NCBI RefSeq assembly: GCF_900167435.1
Contig: NZ_FUWS01000006.1
Location: forward strand, 186,001 to 250,000
DNA from: Marinactinospora thermotolerans DSM 45154
GTDB taxonomy: Bacteria; Actinomycetota; Actinomycetes; Streptosporangiales; Streptosporangiaceae
Length of the DNA: 64,000 nt
Reading direction: 5' to 3'
The translations under genes were made by a program, and so were the position numbers. Below are positions 33,844 through 43,802 of the stretch, one piece after another (position 1 is the first letter of the stretch; every line of letters starts with the position of its first letter). The notes under the pieces are model-generated. The model made no database searches. It worked only from the letters and a program-made list of their open reading frames with translations, and was not told where the DNA came from.

Positions 33844-35442
33844 TCAGCTCCTGGTGCCGGTGGCTGCGCGCAGGACCGCGGTGTCGCGGGCGGCCATCGC
33901 CTCCAGCAGGCCGGCGCCGCGCTGCCGGAGCAGGCGCACGCTGAGCGCGGGTGTCACGCCCAGGACGATGGCGGCCAGCAGGCCGGCGACCAGGACGCTC
34001 CCCCACCACGGACCACCGATAACGCCGGGCAGGATGGCACCCAGCAGGACTACTGGGAAAATCGTCATCTGCCCGCCCGTCGGATCGCCCGCTTGCTGCC
34101 CCGGGTAGACGCGATCGCGGGCGTCGGCGCCCACGGCCGGCATCACGAGCGCGAGCAGCGGTGCCCCGGCGCAGCCCGCGGCGGCCGCGGCGATGGCGCC
34201 GCCAACGGCGGCGCCTCCCAAGGGAGAGCCGGTCGCGGCCCACAGCACAGCCGCCAGTGCGATGGACGGCAGGCCGAACATCAGCGCCCACGCCGCCATT
34301 CGCCCGTGCACGTCGGCCTTGAGGGCGCCCGGTGTGGTGAGGAGTTGCCACTGGGCCGTGCCGTCCAGGGCGTAGGTGTTGACCGCGGCCATCGCGCCGA
34401 ACACGGCTGCCGCCGGGCCGACCAGGGGCAGCGCCCAGATCCAGTCGGTGGCGGCGATGACGAGCGCCATCAGCAGCGGTGTCAGCCAGGCGCTGCGCAG
34501 CTCGACGCCGCGCGCCGGGTCCCGCAGCCAGGTGGCCAGCTCTCGCGAGACGACCGCGGCCACCTGCGGCGTCGTGAACGGCAAGGACAGCGCACGTCCC
34601 GGTACGGCGGGCCGCCGCGCTCTCGCCTGGCGAGGCGGCCGGCGCAGGACGCGAACCGTCAGCGCGATCCAGCAGAGCTGCAACAGGGCGCCCAATGTCA
34701 GCAGTGCGGCAAGTGGCAGCAGGACCGGCCCCGCACCGGCGCCGTCGCGGGCGGCGAGTGCCGCGCCGTACCCCCAGCCGGTAGGCGATGCGGCGAGCAC
34801 GTCGACCATCGGCTCGGGCAGTCGCCCGGCCGTGGGGATCACCAGGGTGGTGTCCCCCACGCCGAGGAGCGGCAGCAGCCAGGCCGCGACCGGCACCCAT
34901 CCGGCGAACGACAGCGCGAGCATGATCGCGGTCTGGACGGCGGCCAGAGTCATCCCGACCCGGGTCTGCAGCAGCCAGGCCGCCAGTGCCGCCACCGTCT
35001 TGCCCGCCCAGACGAGCAGATACAGCTGGGCCACCACCGCGGCCACGGCGGCCGCCACCGCCACCGTGCCGCCCGGCGCGGCCAGCACCACCAGCGACGA
35101 CAGGCACGCCAGTGTGATCAGCGGGCCGACGCCCAGCAGTTCGGTCCACGACAGCGCCCGCGCCAGCCGCCACTGCCGCAGCGGGTAACCGCGCAGCCAC
35201 TCACGGGAGATCACGGAGGGGTCATGGCGGGGCTGGGCCAGCGGCCCGAACAGCCACATGCCACCCCAGACCGTGAGCGCCACGGCGATCCAGCCCTCGT
35301 GGATCACGCCTCGGGTGCTCAAGGACGCGCCCGCGATCACCAGGGCCGCCAGGATCAGCCCGGCGACCAGGCTGAAAGCGCGCTCGTTGTGTGAGCCGTT
35401 GCGGAACAATCGCAGCTTGAGCGCGAACAAGGCGCGGGTCAT
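33844..35442 (-). CDS. ABC exporter membrane protein
   Basis: 532 residues with about 12 hydrophobic segments and a basic cytoplasmic loop in the middle (VRVLRRPPRQARARRPAVPG). Pairs with the ATPase gene just upstream; ATG at 35442 overlaps its stop (ATGA). An in-frame GTG at 35451 overlaps the Shine-Dalgarno and is less likely. Export role and cargo are inferred from the operon; no substrate clue. Confidence 0.75.
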   Translation of the reverse strand: MTRALFALKLRLFRNGSHNERAFSLVAGLILAALVIAGASLSTRGVIHEGWIAVALTVWGGMWLFGPLAQPRHDPSVISREWLRGYPLRQWRLARALSWTELLGVGPLITLACLSSLVVLAAPGGTVAVAAAVAAVVAQLYLLVWAGKTVAALAAWLLQTRVGMTLAAVQTAIMLALSFAGWVPVAAWLLPLLGVGDTTLVIPTAGRLPEPMVDVLAASPTGWGYGAALAARDGAGAGPVLLPLAALLTLGALLQLCWIALTVRVLRRPPRQARARRPAVPGRALSLPFTTPQVAAVVSRELATWLRDPARGVELRSAWLTPLLMALVIAATDWIWALPLVGPAAAVFGAMAAVNTYALDGTAQWQLLTTPGALKADVHGRMAAWALMFGLPSIALAAVLWAATGSPLGGAAVGGAIAAAAAGCAGAPLLALVMPAVGADARDRVYPGQQAGDPTGGQMTIFPVVLLGAILPGVIGGPWWGSVLVAGLLAAIVLGVTPALSVRLLRQRGAGLLEAMAARDTAVLRAATGTRS

Positions 35443-36194
35443 GCCAGCCACTCCAGCGTACGCACCGGATCGGCGCCCACCAGCTCGACGAACCGCTCGT
35501 TCAGCGTTGAGCCCGCGGCCACCTGCTCCACCGGCCCCTCGACCAGCACCCGGCCGCCGGCCACCACCGCCACCCGACGGCAGTTGCGCTCGACGAAGTC
35601 CATGATGTGGCTCGACAGCACCACCGTGCCGCCGGCCTCGACGTACTGCTTGAGCACCTGCTCGATGGAACGGGCCGAAACCGGGTCGATCGCCTCGAAC
35701 GGCTCGTCCAGCACCAGCACCCGGGGCCGGTGCAGGAGCGCCAGCGCAAGATTGATCTTCTTGCGCATGCCCGTGGAGTACTCAACGATCAGCGTCCGGG
35801 GAACCGCGTCGAGCCCGAGGATCTCCAACAGGTCGCCCGCCCGCGCCCGCCAGCCGCCGTCCAGGCCGCGCAGCCCGGCGCTGTAGCGCAGGACCTCGAC
35901 GGCGGTCAGCCGTTCGGGCAGGGACAGCCCGTCCGTCATGACACCGAGCTGTGCGAGTGCTGCCTCGCGCGCGGTGCGCAGATCATGGCCGGCGACCCTG
36001 ACCGTGCCCGCGGTCGGACGGCGCAACCCGCACATGGCCGTCAGGATCGTGGTCTTACCGGCGCCGTTGGGGCCCACGATGCCGTAGAACATCCCCGGTG
36101 GAATAGTGAGGTTGAGCCGGTCGACGGCGAGCACGGTGCCGAAGCGCTGAGTCAGGCCCGCCACTTCGACGGCGGGGACGCAGGAATTCCGCAA
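35439..36194 (-). CDS. ABC transporter ATP-binding protein
   Basis: 251 residues: Walker A GPNGAGKTT, Q loop context, signature YSTGMRKK (in place of LSGGQ, as in several DrrA/CcmA-like exporters), Walker B VLVLDEPFEAID and switch His in LSSHIMD. TTG start at 36194 with GGGAG 4-5 nt upstream, 9 bp after the hydrolase stop. The switch and D-loop residues are intact, so it should hydrolyse ATP. Confidence 0.9.
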   Translation of the reverse strand: MRNSCVPAVEVAGLTQRFGTVLAVDRLNLTIPPGMFYGIVGPNGAGKTTILTAMCGLRRPTAGTVRVAGHDLRTAREAALAQLGVMTDGLSLPERLTAVEVLRYSAGLRGLDGGWRARAGDLLEILGLDAVPRTLIVEYSTGMRKKINLALALLHRPRVLVLDEPFEAIDPVSARSIEQVLKQYVEAGGTVVLSSHIMDFVERNCRRVAVVAGGRVLVEGPVEQVAAGSTLNERFVELVGADPVRTLEWLA

Positions 36195-36203
36195 CAGACT
36201 CCC

Positions 36204-37082
36204 TCACTCGGCCGTGTGCGTGAGGATCGCATCGGCCAGCTCCCGGTGGGTCTCCAGCGGCAGCGTGTGCCCCATACCCGCCACGATCATCAGCCGCGCA
36301 CCCGGGATCTGCTCGGCGATGACCGCACCGTGGCCCGGCTTGGCCGGCTCGTGGCTGCCCTCGATGACCAGCGTGGGCGCCTTCACCTGGTCCAGCACCC
36401 CCACCGGCTCGAAATCAGGATCGGCCATCGCGGCCAACCGATGGTTGGCCACTGCCGATAGGTCGCGGGCCCGGTCGTAGACGCGTTCCTGCAGCCGGCG
36501 CGCCGCGTCCTCGTCGAAGGGCAGCCCGGTGCCGTGCAGCACGCGCTGCTCGGCGATCATGCCGTCGATCCGCGCACGCCTGCTCTCCGGCGGTGGGGCG
36601 GCCATCAACGCGCGGTAGAAGGCCACGAACTCCGGCGTCGGCTCGGGCAGGCTGCCCTCGGGCTGCGGCTGGCCCGTCAGTGCCCGCATAAGGACCTGGC
36701 CCTCGCCGCCGCCGAGTGGCGAGGAGGCGATGGCGGTCAGCGAACGCACCCGCTTCGGCTGTTCCACCGCGATGAGCTGGCCGAGCAGACCGCCCGCTGA
36801 GTGGCCGACCAGGTGCGCGCTGTCCAGGCCGTGGGTGTCCATCACGCGGTAGACGTCGTTCTTGATGTCGTTCCAGGTGTAGGGCTCCGTCGCGAAGTCG
36901 GCGGTGCCTGACATGCCGGTGTCACGGTGGTCGTACCGGATCACCCGGCGGCCTCCGGCGGTCAGGCGACCGACGAACTCGTCCGGCCACAGGACGCCCT
37001 GCGACATCGAACCCATGATCAGCAGGATCGGCGTGTCCGTCGCGGCGCCGAACTCTTCGCTCCAGATGTCTGTGCTGCGCAT
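36204..37082 (-). CDS. Alpha/beta-hydrolase
   Basis: 292 residues. Oxyanion region ILLIMGSMSQGVLWPDEF, nucleophile Ser in LVGHSAGGLLG, acid Asp region and catalytic His in VAGMGHTLPLE, with a lid domain between. Similar in layout to esterases and methylesterases of aromatic polyketide pathways, but a housekeeping role is equally possible. Three bp after the LAL regulator stop; same operon as the exporter. Confidence 0.82.
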   Translation of the reverse strand: MRSTDIWSEEFGAATDTPILLIMGSMSQGVLWPDEFVGRLTAGGRRVIRYDHRDTGMSGTADFATEPYTWNDIKNDVYRVMDTHGLDSAHLVGHSAGGLLGQLIAVEQPKRVRSLTAIASSPLGGGEGQVLMRALTGQPQPEGSLPEPTPEFVAFYRALMAAPPPESRRARIDGMIAEQRVLHGTGLPFDEDAARRLQERVYDRARDLSAVANHRLAAMADPDFEPVGVLDQVKAPTLVIEGSHEPAKPGHGAVIAEQIPGARLMIVAGMGHTLPLETHRELADAILTHTAE

Positions 37083-37085
37083 GTC

Positions 37086-39779
37086 TCAGAGCATGCCGTC
37101 TTCGGGTGCGGACGCCTTCTGTAGAACTACTAGTCGCGCCAGTTCCGTACGGGAGCTGATGCCCAGCTTCGGATAGATCTTGTACAGGTGGTACTCGACC
37201 GTACGCGGGCTCAGGAAGAGCCGGGCGGCGATCTGCTTGCTCGACAGCCCGTCGGCGACCAGGCCCGCGATGCGCAACTCCTGCGGGGACAGGGCGTCGC
37301 GCACGGGTGTGGGCGGTGCCTGCCCGCTCTCGCCCGCCGCCCGCAGCTCCTCCCGCGCGCGCCGGGCCCACGGCCGGGCACCTGCCTGCTCGAAAATCTC
37401 CCACGCCATCCGCAGGTGCGCTCGCGCCTGGCCTGGGCGCTGCGCGCGCCGCAGGCGTTCACCCAGCAGCAGAGCCGTTCTGGCCGCCTCGAAAGGGTTG
37501 GTGTGCAGCCGCAGCGCCTCGCCGAAGGCGTCCTCCGACGATTCGGCCAGGCCCCGGCAGCGGGCCAGCAGCGCGCGGGATTCGGACGTCGCGGCGTGCT
37601 CGGTCGATCGCTCGTAGTCCGAAAGCGCCGCTCGGGCACCGGCCTCGTCGCCCGCGCCCACCGCGGCCTCGACGCGGTCCGGCGCAGTCCGCCACACCAC
37701 GGTCGGATGTCCGGCGCCCGGTCCCGCCGCGGCGATGGCCGTGAAGCGGTCGTGCGCCGCCGCGAACCGGCCCAGGCACAACTCCAGCAGTGCCAGCGCG
37801 TACGACGCCACCCCCGCGCTCAATCCCACCCGGTGGGGGATGGCGATGGCCAGCGCCTCGCGGGCCTGCCGCTCGCATGACTCCGCCTCGCCCCGCAGCG
37901 CCGCCAGCACGGCCAGGTTGGCCAGGTGCGCGGCCACCGTGTTCTCATATCCGGCCTCCCGGGCCAGCGCCAGGCCCTCTTCTGAGACGGCCTGGCTGCG
38001 CGACAGCCGACCGGCGAGGCGGTCGGCTGTCGCCACGAACTCCAGCACGACGGGCAGCTGCCCGGTCATCCCCGACACCCTGGCCACACGCCCGGCCCGC
38101 TCGGCCATCTCGGTCGCCAGGTCCGATTCGCCCAGAGCGCTGGCCGCGGCCGTCGCCCACAGGCGGCCCGCCGCGTCCTCCAGCTCGCCGGCCCGCGCCA
38201 GTGCCCGCCGCAGGAGGCCCGGCCCGGCAGGGTCGCCGCTCAGCGTCAGCCCGATCCCGGCCACCGTGTCCCGCAGGAACCCCTCGGGGTGCGCCGCCGC
38301 CCGTCGGCCGAGCTCGACGATGGCCGCCGTGTCGCCGACGTATGAGGCCGCCTCCACGGCGTCGGCCAGCATGTCCAGGGTGTCGCCCGCGGCCAGGATC
38401 CGCACGGCCTCGGCGGCATTGCCCGAGTTCAGCTCGAACCGGCCCCGAAGCTGGGCGATCTCCATGGCGAGGGTGGTGTCCCCCTCGGCCCGTTCGCGCG
38501 CCTCGGCCAGCAGCGACTCCGCCTGCCCCGGGCGGCCGCCGAGCCAGGCCGCCACGGCGGCGTCCTTCAGCCGGACGGCGCGGGCGCGCGGCCCGGGGGT
38601 CAGCTCGGCGGCCCTGGACAGGGCGGTGGCGGCGGCACCGTATCCGCCGCGGTCACGTGCCCGCGCGGCGGCCTCCGCCAGCGCGAGAGCGACCGGCTCG
38701 GTCTGTCCCAGGGCGGCTCCAGCCAGATGCCAGGCCCTACGGTCGCCCGCGGTCTGCTCCGCCAGGGCGGCGTGCACGTGGCGGACCTCGGCGGGGGTGG
38801 CCGCCTCGTGGACCGCGGATCGCATGAGCGGGTGACGGAAGCGCACGTCGGTGCCCGAAACCTCGGCCAGCCCGCTCTCCTCCAGTTCGGCGAAGGCCGC
38901 CGCCACCACTGACGCCGCCGCCTCCGATCCCGCCCCGGCCACCAACCGCTCGGCGCTACGCAGGACCGCCTCAAGGTCGGCCTCGACGGCGGCGAGCAGC
39001 GCGACCAGCCGCGCGGGGGCCGACAACGCGGTCACCCGGCCGCCGAAGAGCCGGGCGCCGCCGGGCAGCGGGTCGGGCAGCGGCTGGCGGCCGGCGAGTT
39101 GCGCGGGCGTCAGCCGGGCCGCGATCTCGTTCAGGGCCAGGGGGTTCGCCCCGGTCAGCGTGATGAGTTCCCGTCTCACCGAGGCGGCCAGGAGCAGCCC
39201 GTGCCGGGATTCCAGCAGCTCGGCCGCAGCATCCTCGGGCAGGCCGCGCACGTCCACCGTCGTCGGCACTCCCTTGACTGGAGCGTCGCCGCGGACGGCG
39301 ATCAACATCGCGATCCGTTCGGTGGCCAGCCGCCGGGCGGCGAACAGCAGCGCGTCGGCCGAGGCCCGGTCGGCCCATTGGAAGTCGTCGACCACGCAGA
39401 TCAGGCCCTCCGGACCGGCGGCCTCGGCCAGCAGCGACAGCACGCCGGCGCCCAGGAGGAAGCGGTCGCCCGCACCGTCGGCGGAGTGCCCCAGGATCGC
39501 TCGCACGGCGTCGCGCTGCGGCCCGGGCAGCGCCTCCAGCGATCCCGCTACCGGCCAGAGCAACTGGTGCAGTGCCGCGAACGCCAGGTCGGACTCGGAC
39601 TCGACGCCGCTGGTCCGCAGCACCCTCATCGCCTCGCCCCGCCCGGCCGCCGCGTCGAGCAGGGCGGTCTTGCCCGCGCCGGCCTCACCCCGGAGCACAA
39701 CCGCCCCGCCGCAGCCTTGGCGGGCCTGTGCGATCACCTCGTCGAGCGCACTGAGTTCCGCAAACCTTCCGTAGAGCAC
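37086..39779 (-). CDS. LAL-type (large ATP-binding) LuxR-family regulator
   Basis: 897 residues: N-terminal AAA ATPase with Walker A GEAGAGKTALL (about residue 31) and Walker B ICVVDDFQWAD (about 128), a long helical TPR-like middle, and a C-terminal LuxR HTH (LSPQELRIAGLVADGLSSKQIAARLFLSPRTVEYHLYKIYPKLG). GTG at 39779. Size and order are typical of LAL activators, which often sit inside or beside the operon they control. It heads the hydrolase-exporter operon. Confidence 0.9.
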   Translation of the reverse strand: MLYGRFAELSALDEVIAQARQGCGGAVVLRGEAGAGKTALLDAAAGRGEAMRVLRTSGVESESDLAFAALHQLLWPVAGSLEALPGPQRDAVRAILGHSADGAGDRFLLGAGVLSLLAEAAGPEGLICVVDDFQWADRASADALLFAARRLATERIAMLIAVRGDAPVKGVPTTVDVRGLPEDAAAELLESRHGLLLAASVRRELITLTGANPLALNEIAARLTPAQLAGRQPLPDPLPGGARLFGGRVTALSAPARLVALLAAVEADLEAVLRSAERLVAGAGSEAAASVVAAAFAELEESGLAEVSGTDVRFRHPLMRSAVHEAATPAEVRHVHAALAEQTAGDRRAWHLAGAALGQTEPVALALAEAAARARDRGGYGAAATALSRAAELTPGPRARAVRLKDAAVAAWLGGRPGQAESLLAEARERAEGDTTLAMEIAQLRGRFELNSGNAAEAVRILAAGDTLDMLADAVEAASYVGDTAAIVELGRRAAAHPEGFLRDTVAGIGLTLSGDPAGPGLLRRALARAGELEDAAGRLWATAAASALGESDLATEMAERAGRVARVSGMTGQLPVVLEFVATADRLAGRLSRSQAVSEEGLALAREAGYENTVAAHLANLAVLAALRGEAESCERQAREALAIAIPHRVGLSAGVASYALALLELCLGRFAAAHDRFTAIAAAGPGAGHPTVVWRTAPDRVEAAVGAGDEAGARAALSDYERSTEHAATSESRALLARCRGLAESSEDAFGEALRLHTNPFEAARTALLLGERLRRAQRPGQARAHLRMAWEIFEQAGARPWARRAREELRAAGESGQAPPTPVRDALSPQELRIAGLVADGLSSKQIAARLFLSPRTVEYHLYKIYPKLGISSRTELARLVVLQKASAPEDGML

Positions 39780-39929
39780 AAAAACCCACTGTAGAGGGGC
39801 GATCGGAATACGGATCGCCGCTCCGGGGAGACGAACGGGCGGCGCCTGATCGGCTTCCCGTCCCAGGGCGGCTCATCCTCGACACCGCCGAGAGCGCGGG
39901 GCTGTCCGCGCTGTCTCGTGTCGGGTTCT

Positions 39930-40770
39930 TTAGAGGCGCGGAATCAACGCCTCGTCCTGTGTTGACCCGTTCTGTTGCCGGTAGAAGCCGTCCACGAACT
40001 CCGCTGGGAGGATCAGGCCGATCTCGCCGTGCAGGCGGCGGTGGTCGAACCAGTCCACGTACCCGGCCACCGCGATCTCCCCCTCCCCCAGGTTCTTCCA
40101 CGGGCCGCGGTCACGGATCAGCTCGGCCTTGAACAGCGAGTGCGACGCCTCGGCCAGAGCGTTGCCGTAGGAATCGCCGGTGGCGCCGACGGAAGCCACC
40201 ACGCCCGCCTCGGCCGACCGCTGGGTGCAGCGCACCACCGGATACTGCACTGCGCGGTCGGAGTGGTGGACCAGCCCGTCCAACCTGCGCCCGACGTGCT
40301 CGCGGTTCCACACCGCCATCTCCAACGCGCCAGCGCCGGATCGGGGCGCAACGACCGCGGCCCATCACCCGGCGAGAGAACACATCGATCACGAACGCGG
40401 CGTAGACCCACCCGGCGAAGGTGCGGATGTAGGTGATATCGGCGACCCGCAACCGGTTCGGAGCATCCGCGGTGAACGCTCTCTCGACCAGGTCCGGGCG
40501 CATGTCCGGTCCCGGGGCCGGGGTGGTGGTGCGCGGGCTCCTGCCGCGGGCGATGCCCCGCGAACCGGCTTGGCGCGTCAGCAGGTGAACGGTGCGGCGG
40601 GCCGCGCGGTGGCCCTGCCGGTTCAGCCCGGCGTGGACCTTGTCGACCCCGTAGCCGGTGCACCTGCCGGATCTCGACGGTGGTGGCCGCATCGGTGCGC
40701 GAACGCAGCGACGGCCCGCCACCGGATGCCACGGCGCCCCGTGTCCCCGGTGAACACGTGATCCGTCTCC
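39930..40770 (-). pseudogene. IS3-family transposase (OrfB) remnant
   Basis: Recognisable OrfB pieces in at least two frames: GYGVDKVHAGLNRQGHRAARRTVHLLTRQAGSRGI, then ADITYIRTFAGWVYAAFVIDVFSRRVMGR, then after a frameshift near 40345 HHSDRAVQYPVV and EASHSLFKAELI. These cover all three catalytic positions (D, D, E) but not in one frame. OrfA and terminal inverted repeats are not seen. Inactive. Confidence 0.8.
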
Positions 40771-41001
40771 GTCCAGGCCCCCGCGACGCTTGAGGCGTTG
40801 CCTCCCCGGGTACACCCACCAACGCCCGAGGGCCCCGGCCGGCCCCGGTGACGGCGGGTCGGGGCGGAGCCACCCGAGGGCTTGTCCCCCATGCGAGCTA
40901 CAGCCAGGTGTCCACCGTGAGGTGACGATTTCCGGCTGCCGGATCCGTAGCGTTCAGTGCAGCCCGCGGCGCATCGGTCGCGGCCCGGCAGAAGGGTTTC
41001 C

Positions 41002-41841
41002 ATGAGGTTCGTCTGGCAGTTCCTGACCGTGATGGCGATATACGCCCTGGGCGGCATCAGCGTCAGCGCGGTGGTGGAGAACGACTGGCTCACGCTCGTC
41101 CTCGGCATAGTGGTCGCCATACTGATCGTGCTCGGGTACAGGTGGGTGGTGCGGCGGACCGAGCACCGGCCCGCCACGGACGCGGCTTGGAAGGGCGCCG
41201 CCTCCCGGACCGGCTGGGGCGTCCTGATCGGCGTCGGCATGTTCGCGGCCGTCATCGCGATCCTCTTCGCCTCCGGGTACTACGACGTCATCGGTCTGGG
41301 CTCGGTGACCGGCACGCTGGGGCTGCTCGGCTTCATGCTCGCCGCCGCGGTGACCGAGGAAGTGGTGTACCGAGGCGTGCTGTTCCGGATCGTCGAGGAG
41401 CACATCGGCACGTACTTGGCCCTGGCGCTGACCGGCCTCGTGTTCGGCCTCTCGCACCTGTTCAACGAGCACGCGACCCTGTGGGGCGCCATCGCCATCG
41501 CGATCGAGGCCGGCTTCATGCTCGCCGCCGTGTACGCCGCCACCCGCAGCCTCTGGGTGGCGATCGGCGTGCACTTCGGCTGGAACTTCGCCGCGGCCGG
41601 CATCTTCAGCACCGTGGTCTCCGGCAACGGCACCAACCAGGGCCTCCTGGAGGGCACGATGTCGGGTCCGGCGCTGCTCACCGGCGGCGACTTCGGACCG
41701 GAGGGCAGCGTGTACTCGGTGGCCTTCGGGGCGTTGCTGACCCTGGTGTTCCTGTGGCTGGCCCACCGGCGTGGAAACATCGTGCCCTTCGGTTCCCGGC
41801 GGACCGCGGGAGCCGACTCCGCCGCTACACTGCCCCGGTGA
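41002..41841 (+). CDS. CPBP-family intramembrane metalloprotease
   Basis: 279 residues with about seven or eight membrane segments and the abortive-infection/CAAX motifs: EEVVYRGVLFR (Glu-Glu-x-x-x-Arg), LSHLFNEH and HFGWNFAAAG. In bacteria these proteins serve in bacteriocin self-immunity, peptide maturation or signalling. ATG at 41002 with GAAGGG upstream. The stop overlaps the kinase start (GTGA), so protease, kinase and regulator form one operon. Confidence 0.87.
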   Translation: MRFVWQFLTVMAIYALGGISVSAVVENDWLTLVLGIVVAILIVLGYRWVVRRTEHRPATDAAWKGAASRTGWGVLIGVGMFAAVIAILFASGYYDVIGLGSVTGTLGLLGFMLAAAVTEEVVYRGVLFRIVEEHIGTYLALALTGLVFGLSHLFNEHATLWGAIAIAIEAGFMLAAVYAATRSLWVAIGVHFGWNFAAAGIFSTVVSGNGTNQGLLEGTMSGPALLTGGDFGPEGSVYSVAFGALLTLVFLWLAHRRGNIVPFGSRRTAGADSAATLPR

Positions 41842-42998
41842 TCGATCGTCGACGTGTCATGGAGCTGTGGCACCGGCTCGATGTCACGGTCCGGGATCTC
41901 CCGCTGGGGATACTGCTCCTCGTGGCGTCGACCGTGCCGGCGCTCCACGGCAACGGGACGGAGGTCGGCGGCCTGCCGACCCGTCCCGCTGATCTGCTGG
42001 CCGGTGTGGCGGCCGTCCTGCAGTGCCTTCCGCTCGCCGTGCGCCGGCGGTGGCCGCTCGTCTGTCTCATCCTGGTGTCGGGCGGCTTCGTCCTCGACCA
42101 GTTGCGCGGCTACCACCTCGTGGCCGGCACCGCGCTGCCCATCGCGCTGCTGAGCGCAGGGTCGTATCTGGAGCGGTACCGGCGCAGCACCATGATCGCC
42201 TCGTCCGTGGCGTTCGCGGCCCTGGCGGTCGCGCTCCACCACCTCGGGCCCGGCAAAGGGGTGGCCGAGTTCCTGTCGTTCTACCTGGTGCTGGCCCTTA
42301 TATGGGGCGTCGGCGCGGGGCTGCGCTCCGCCCGGATCGCGGAGGCCGAACGCCGCATCCACGTCGCCGAGGCCGCCCGCGCCGCCGAGCGCACCCGGAT
42401 CGCCCGCGAGCTCCACGACGTCGTGACCCATCACGTGACGGCGATGGTGGTGCAGTCCGAGGCCGCCCGGTACCTGACCGCCTCGCCCGACCGCCTCGAC
42501 CAGACCCTGGTCGCCATCAGCGACACCGGCCGGCGGGCCATCACGGACCTGCGGCACCTGCTCGACCTGCTCGACCCCGACCACGGCACCGGTGGCGAGG
42601 ACAGGACACCACCCGTCGGCCGGGTGCTCACGCTCGTCGAGCAGACGCGGCTGGCCGGGCAGCCGGTGGAGCTGACCGAGGAGGGCACGCCGCCGACCTC
42701 GACCGGCAGCGCCGACCTCGTGGCCTACCGGGTCGTTCAGGAGGCCCTGACGAACGCGCTCAAGTACGACCACGGCGGCCGGACCTCGGTCCTGGTGCGC
42801 CACAGCGAAAGGGACATCACCGTGGAGGTCGGCACGGACGGCTCCGGTTCGCGGGCCGGCTCCCCCGGCGGCAGCGGGCGGGGACTGGAGAACCTGCGCG
42901 AACGGGTCAACGTCCTGGGCGGCGACTTCAGCGCGGGCCAGCAGAGCGGCGGCGGCTTCCTCGTCCGGGCGCGGATACCCGCGGGAAGCCCGGCGTGA
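41838..42998 (+). CDS. NarL-group sensor histidine kinase
   Basis: 386 residues. Five or six membrane segments, then HisKA_3 with His in RIARELHDVVTHHVTAM (about residue 193) and a HATPase domain. The ATPase looks partly degenerate: VQEALTNALKYDHGG is good, but the G1 box reads EVGTDGSGSRAG rather than DNGxG. GTG at 41838 overlaps the protease stop. Partner of the next gene. Could be a membrane-stress sensor like those paired with CPBP proteases. Confidence 0.87.
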   Translation: MIDRRRVMELWHRLDVTVRDLPLGILLLVASTVPALHGNGTEVGGLPTRPADLLAGVAAVLQCLPLAVRRRWPLVCLILVSGGFVLDQLRGYHLVAGTALPIALLSAGSYLERYRRSTMIASSVAFAALAVALHHLGPGKGVAEFLSFYLVLALIWGVGAGLRSARIAEAERRIHVAEAARAAERTRIARELHDVVTHHVTAMVVQSEAARYLTASPDRLDQTLVAISDTGRRAITDLRHLLDLLDPDHGTGGEDRTPPVGRVLTLVEQTRLAGQPVELTEEGTPPTSTGSADLVAYRVVQEALTNALKYDHGGRTSVLVRHSERDITVEVGTDGSGSRAGSPGGSGRGLENLRERVNVLGGDFSAGQQSGGGFLVRARIPAGSPA

Positions 42999-43654
42999 GC
43001 ACGCCCATCCGAGTGCTGGTCTGCGACGACCAGGCGCTGATCCGCACCGGGCTGTCGACCATCATCGACGCGCAGCCCGACCTGGCGGTGGCGGGCGAGT
43101 GCGGAGACGGGCGCACCGCCGTGGAGCTCGCCCGCCGACTGCGCCCCGACGTCGTGGTGATGGACGTGCGCATGCCGATCCTCGACGGCATCGAGGCCAC
43201 CCGGCTGCTCGCCGGCGCCGGGGTCGAACACCCCGTGAAAGTGCTCGTGGTGACGACGTTCAACCTGGACGAGTACGTCTACGAGGCATTGCGGGCCGGA
43301 GCCAGCGGGTTCCTGCTCAAGGACGCGCCGCCGGACCGGCTGCTCCACGGAATCCGGACCGTGGCCATGGGCACGGCGCTGTTGGACCCCCAGGTGACAC
43401 GTCAGCTCGTGGGCCGTTACGCCGCCCGTATCCGGCCCGTCGAGAACGGCGCGCGGGACACCCCGCTGACACCCCGCGAACTGGAGGTCCTCCGCCTCAT
43501 CGCGGACGGGCTGTCCAACAGCGAGATCGCCGCGACGCTCGTCATCAGCCACGAGACCGTCAAGACCTTCGTATCCCGCATCCTCACCAAACTCGGCCTA
43601 CGCGACCGCGTCCAGGCCGTCGTCTACGCCTACCGACACGGACTGGTGACCTAG
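42995..43654 (+). CDS. NarL/LuxR-family response regulator
   Basis: 219 residues: receiver with CDDQALI, phospho-acceptor in VVVMDVRMPILDGIE and Lys in GFLLKDAPP; LuxR HTH LTPRELEVLRLIADGLSNSEIAATLVISHETVKTFVSRIL. GTG at 42995 overlaps the kinase stop (GTGA). Third gene of the operon. Confidence 0.92.
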   Translation: MSTPIRVLVCDDQALIRTGLSTIIDAQPDLAVAGECGDGRTAVELARRLRPDVVVMDVRMPILDGIEATRLLAGAGVEHPVKVLVVTTFNLDEYVYEALRAGASGFLLKDAPPDRLLHGIRTVAMGTALLDPQVTRQLVGRYAARIRPVENGARDTPLTPRELEVLRLIADGLSNSEIAATLVISHETVKTFVSRILTKLGLRDRVQAVVYAYRHGLVT

Positions 43655-43802
43655 CCCGTCCCGCGTGGGATCCTCGCGAAAGTGTCGGCCACCGTGGCCG
43701 CCTGCTCTTGGACACTTGGCGACCGCCTGCCGTGGAGCTGGTCCCTTTCAGTGGGAGGCGCCGGGCGTGCACGTCGCACTCATGTGCGGTGGGAACAGGC
43801 GG

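Noticed and set aside
33619-35394. 591-codon plus-strand frame opposite the exporter permease
   Set aside because: Gln/Arg/Gly-rich shadow; the minus strand shows regular membrane segments and translational coupling to the ATPase.
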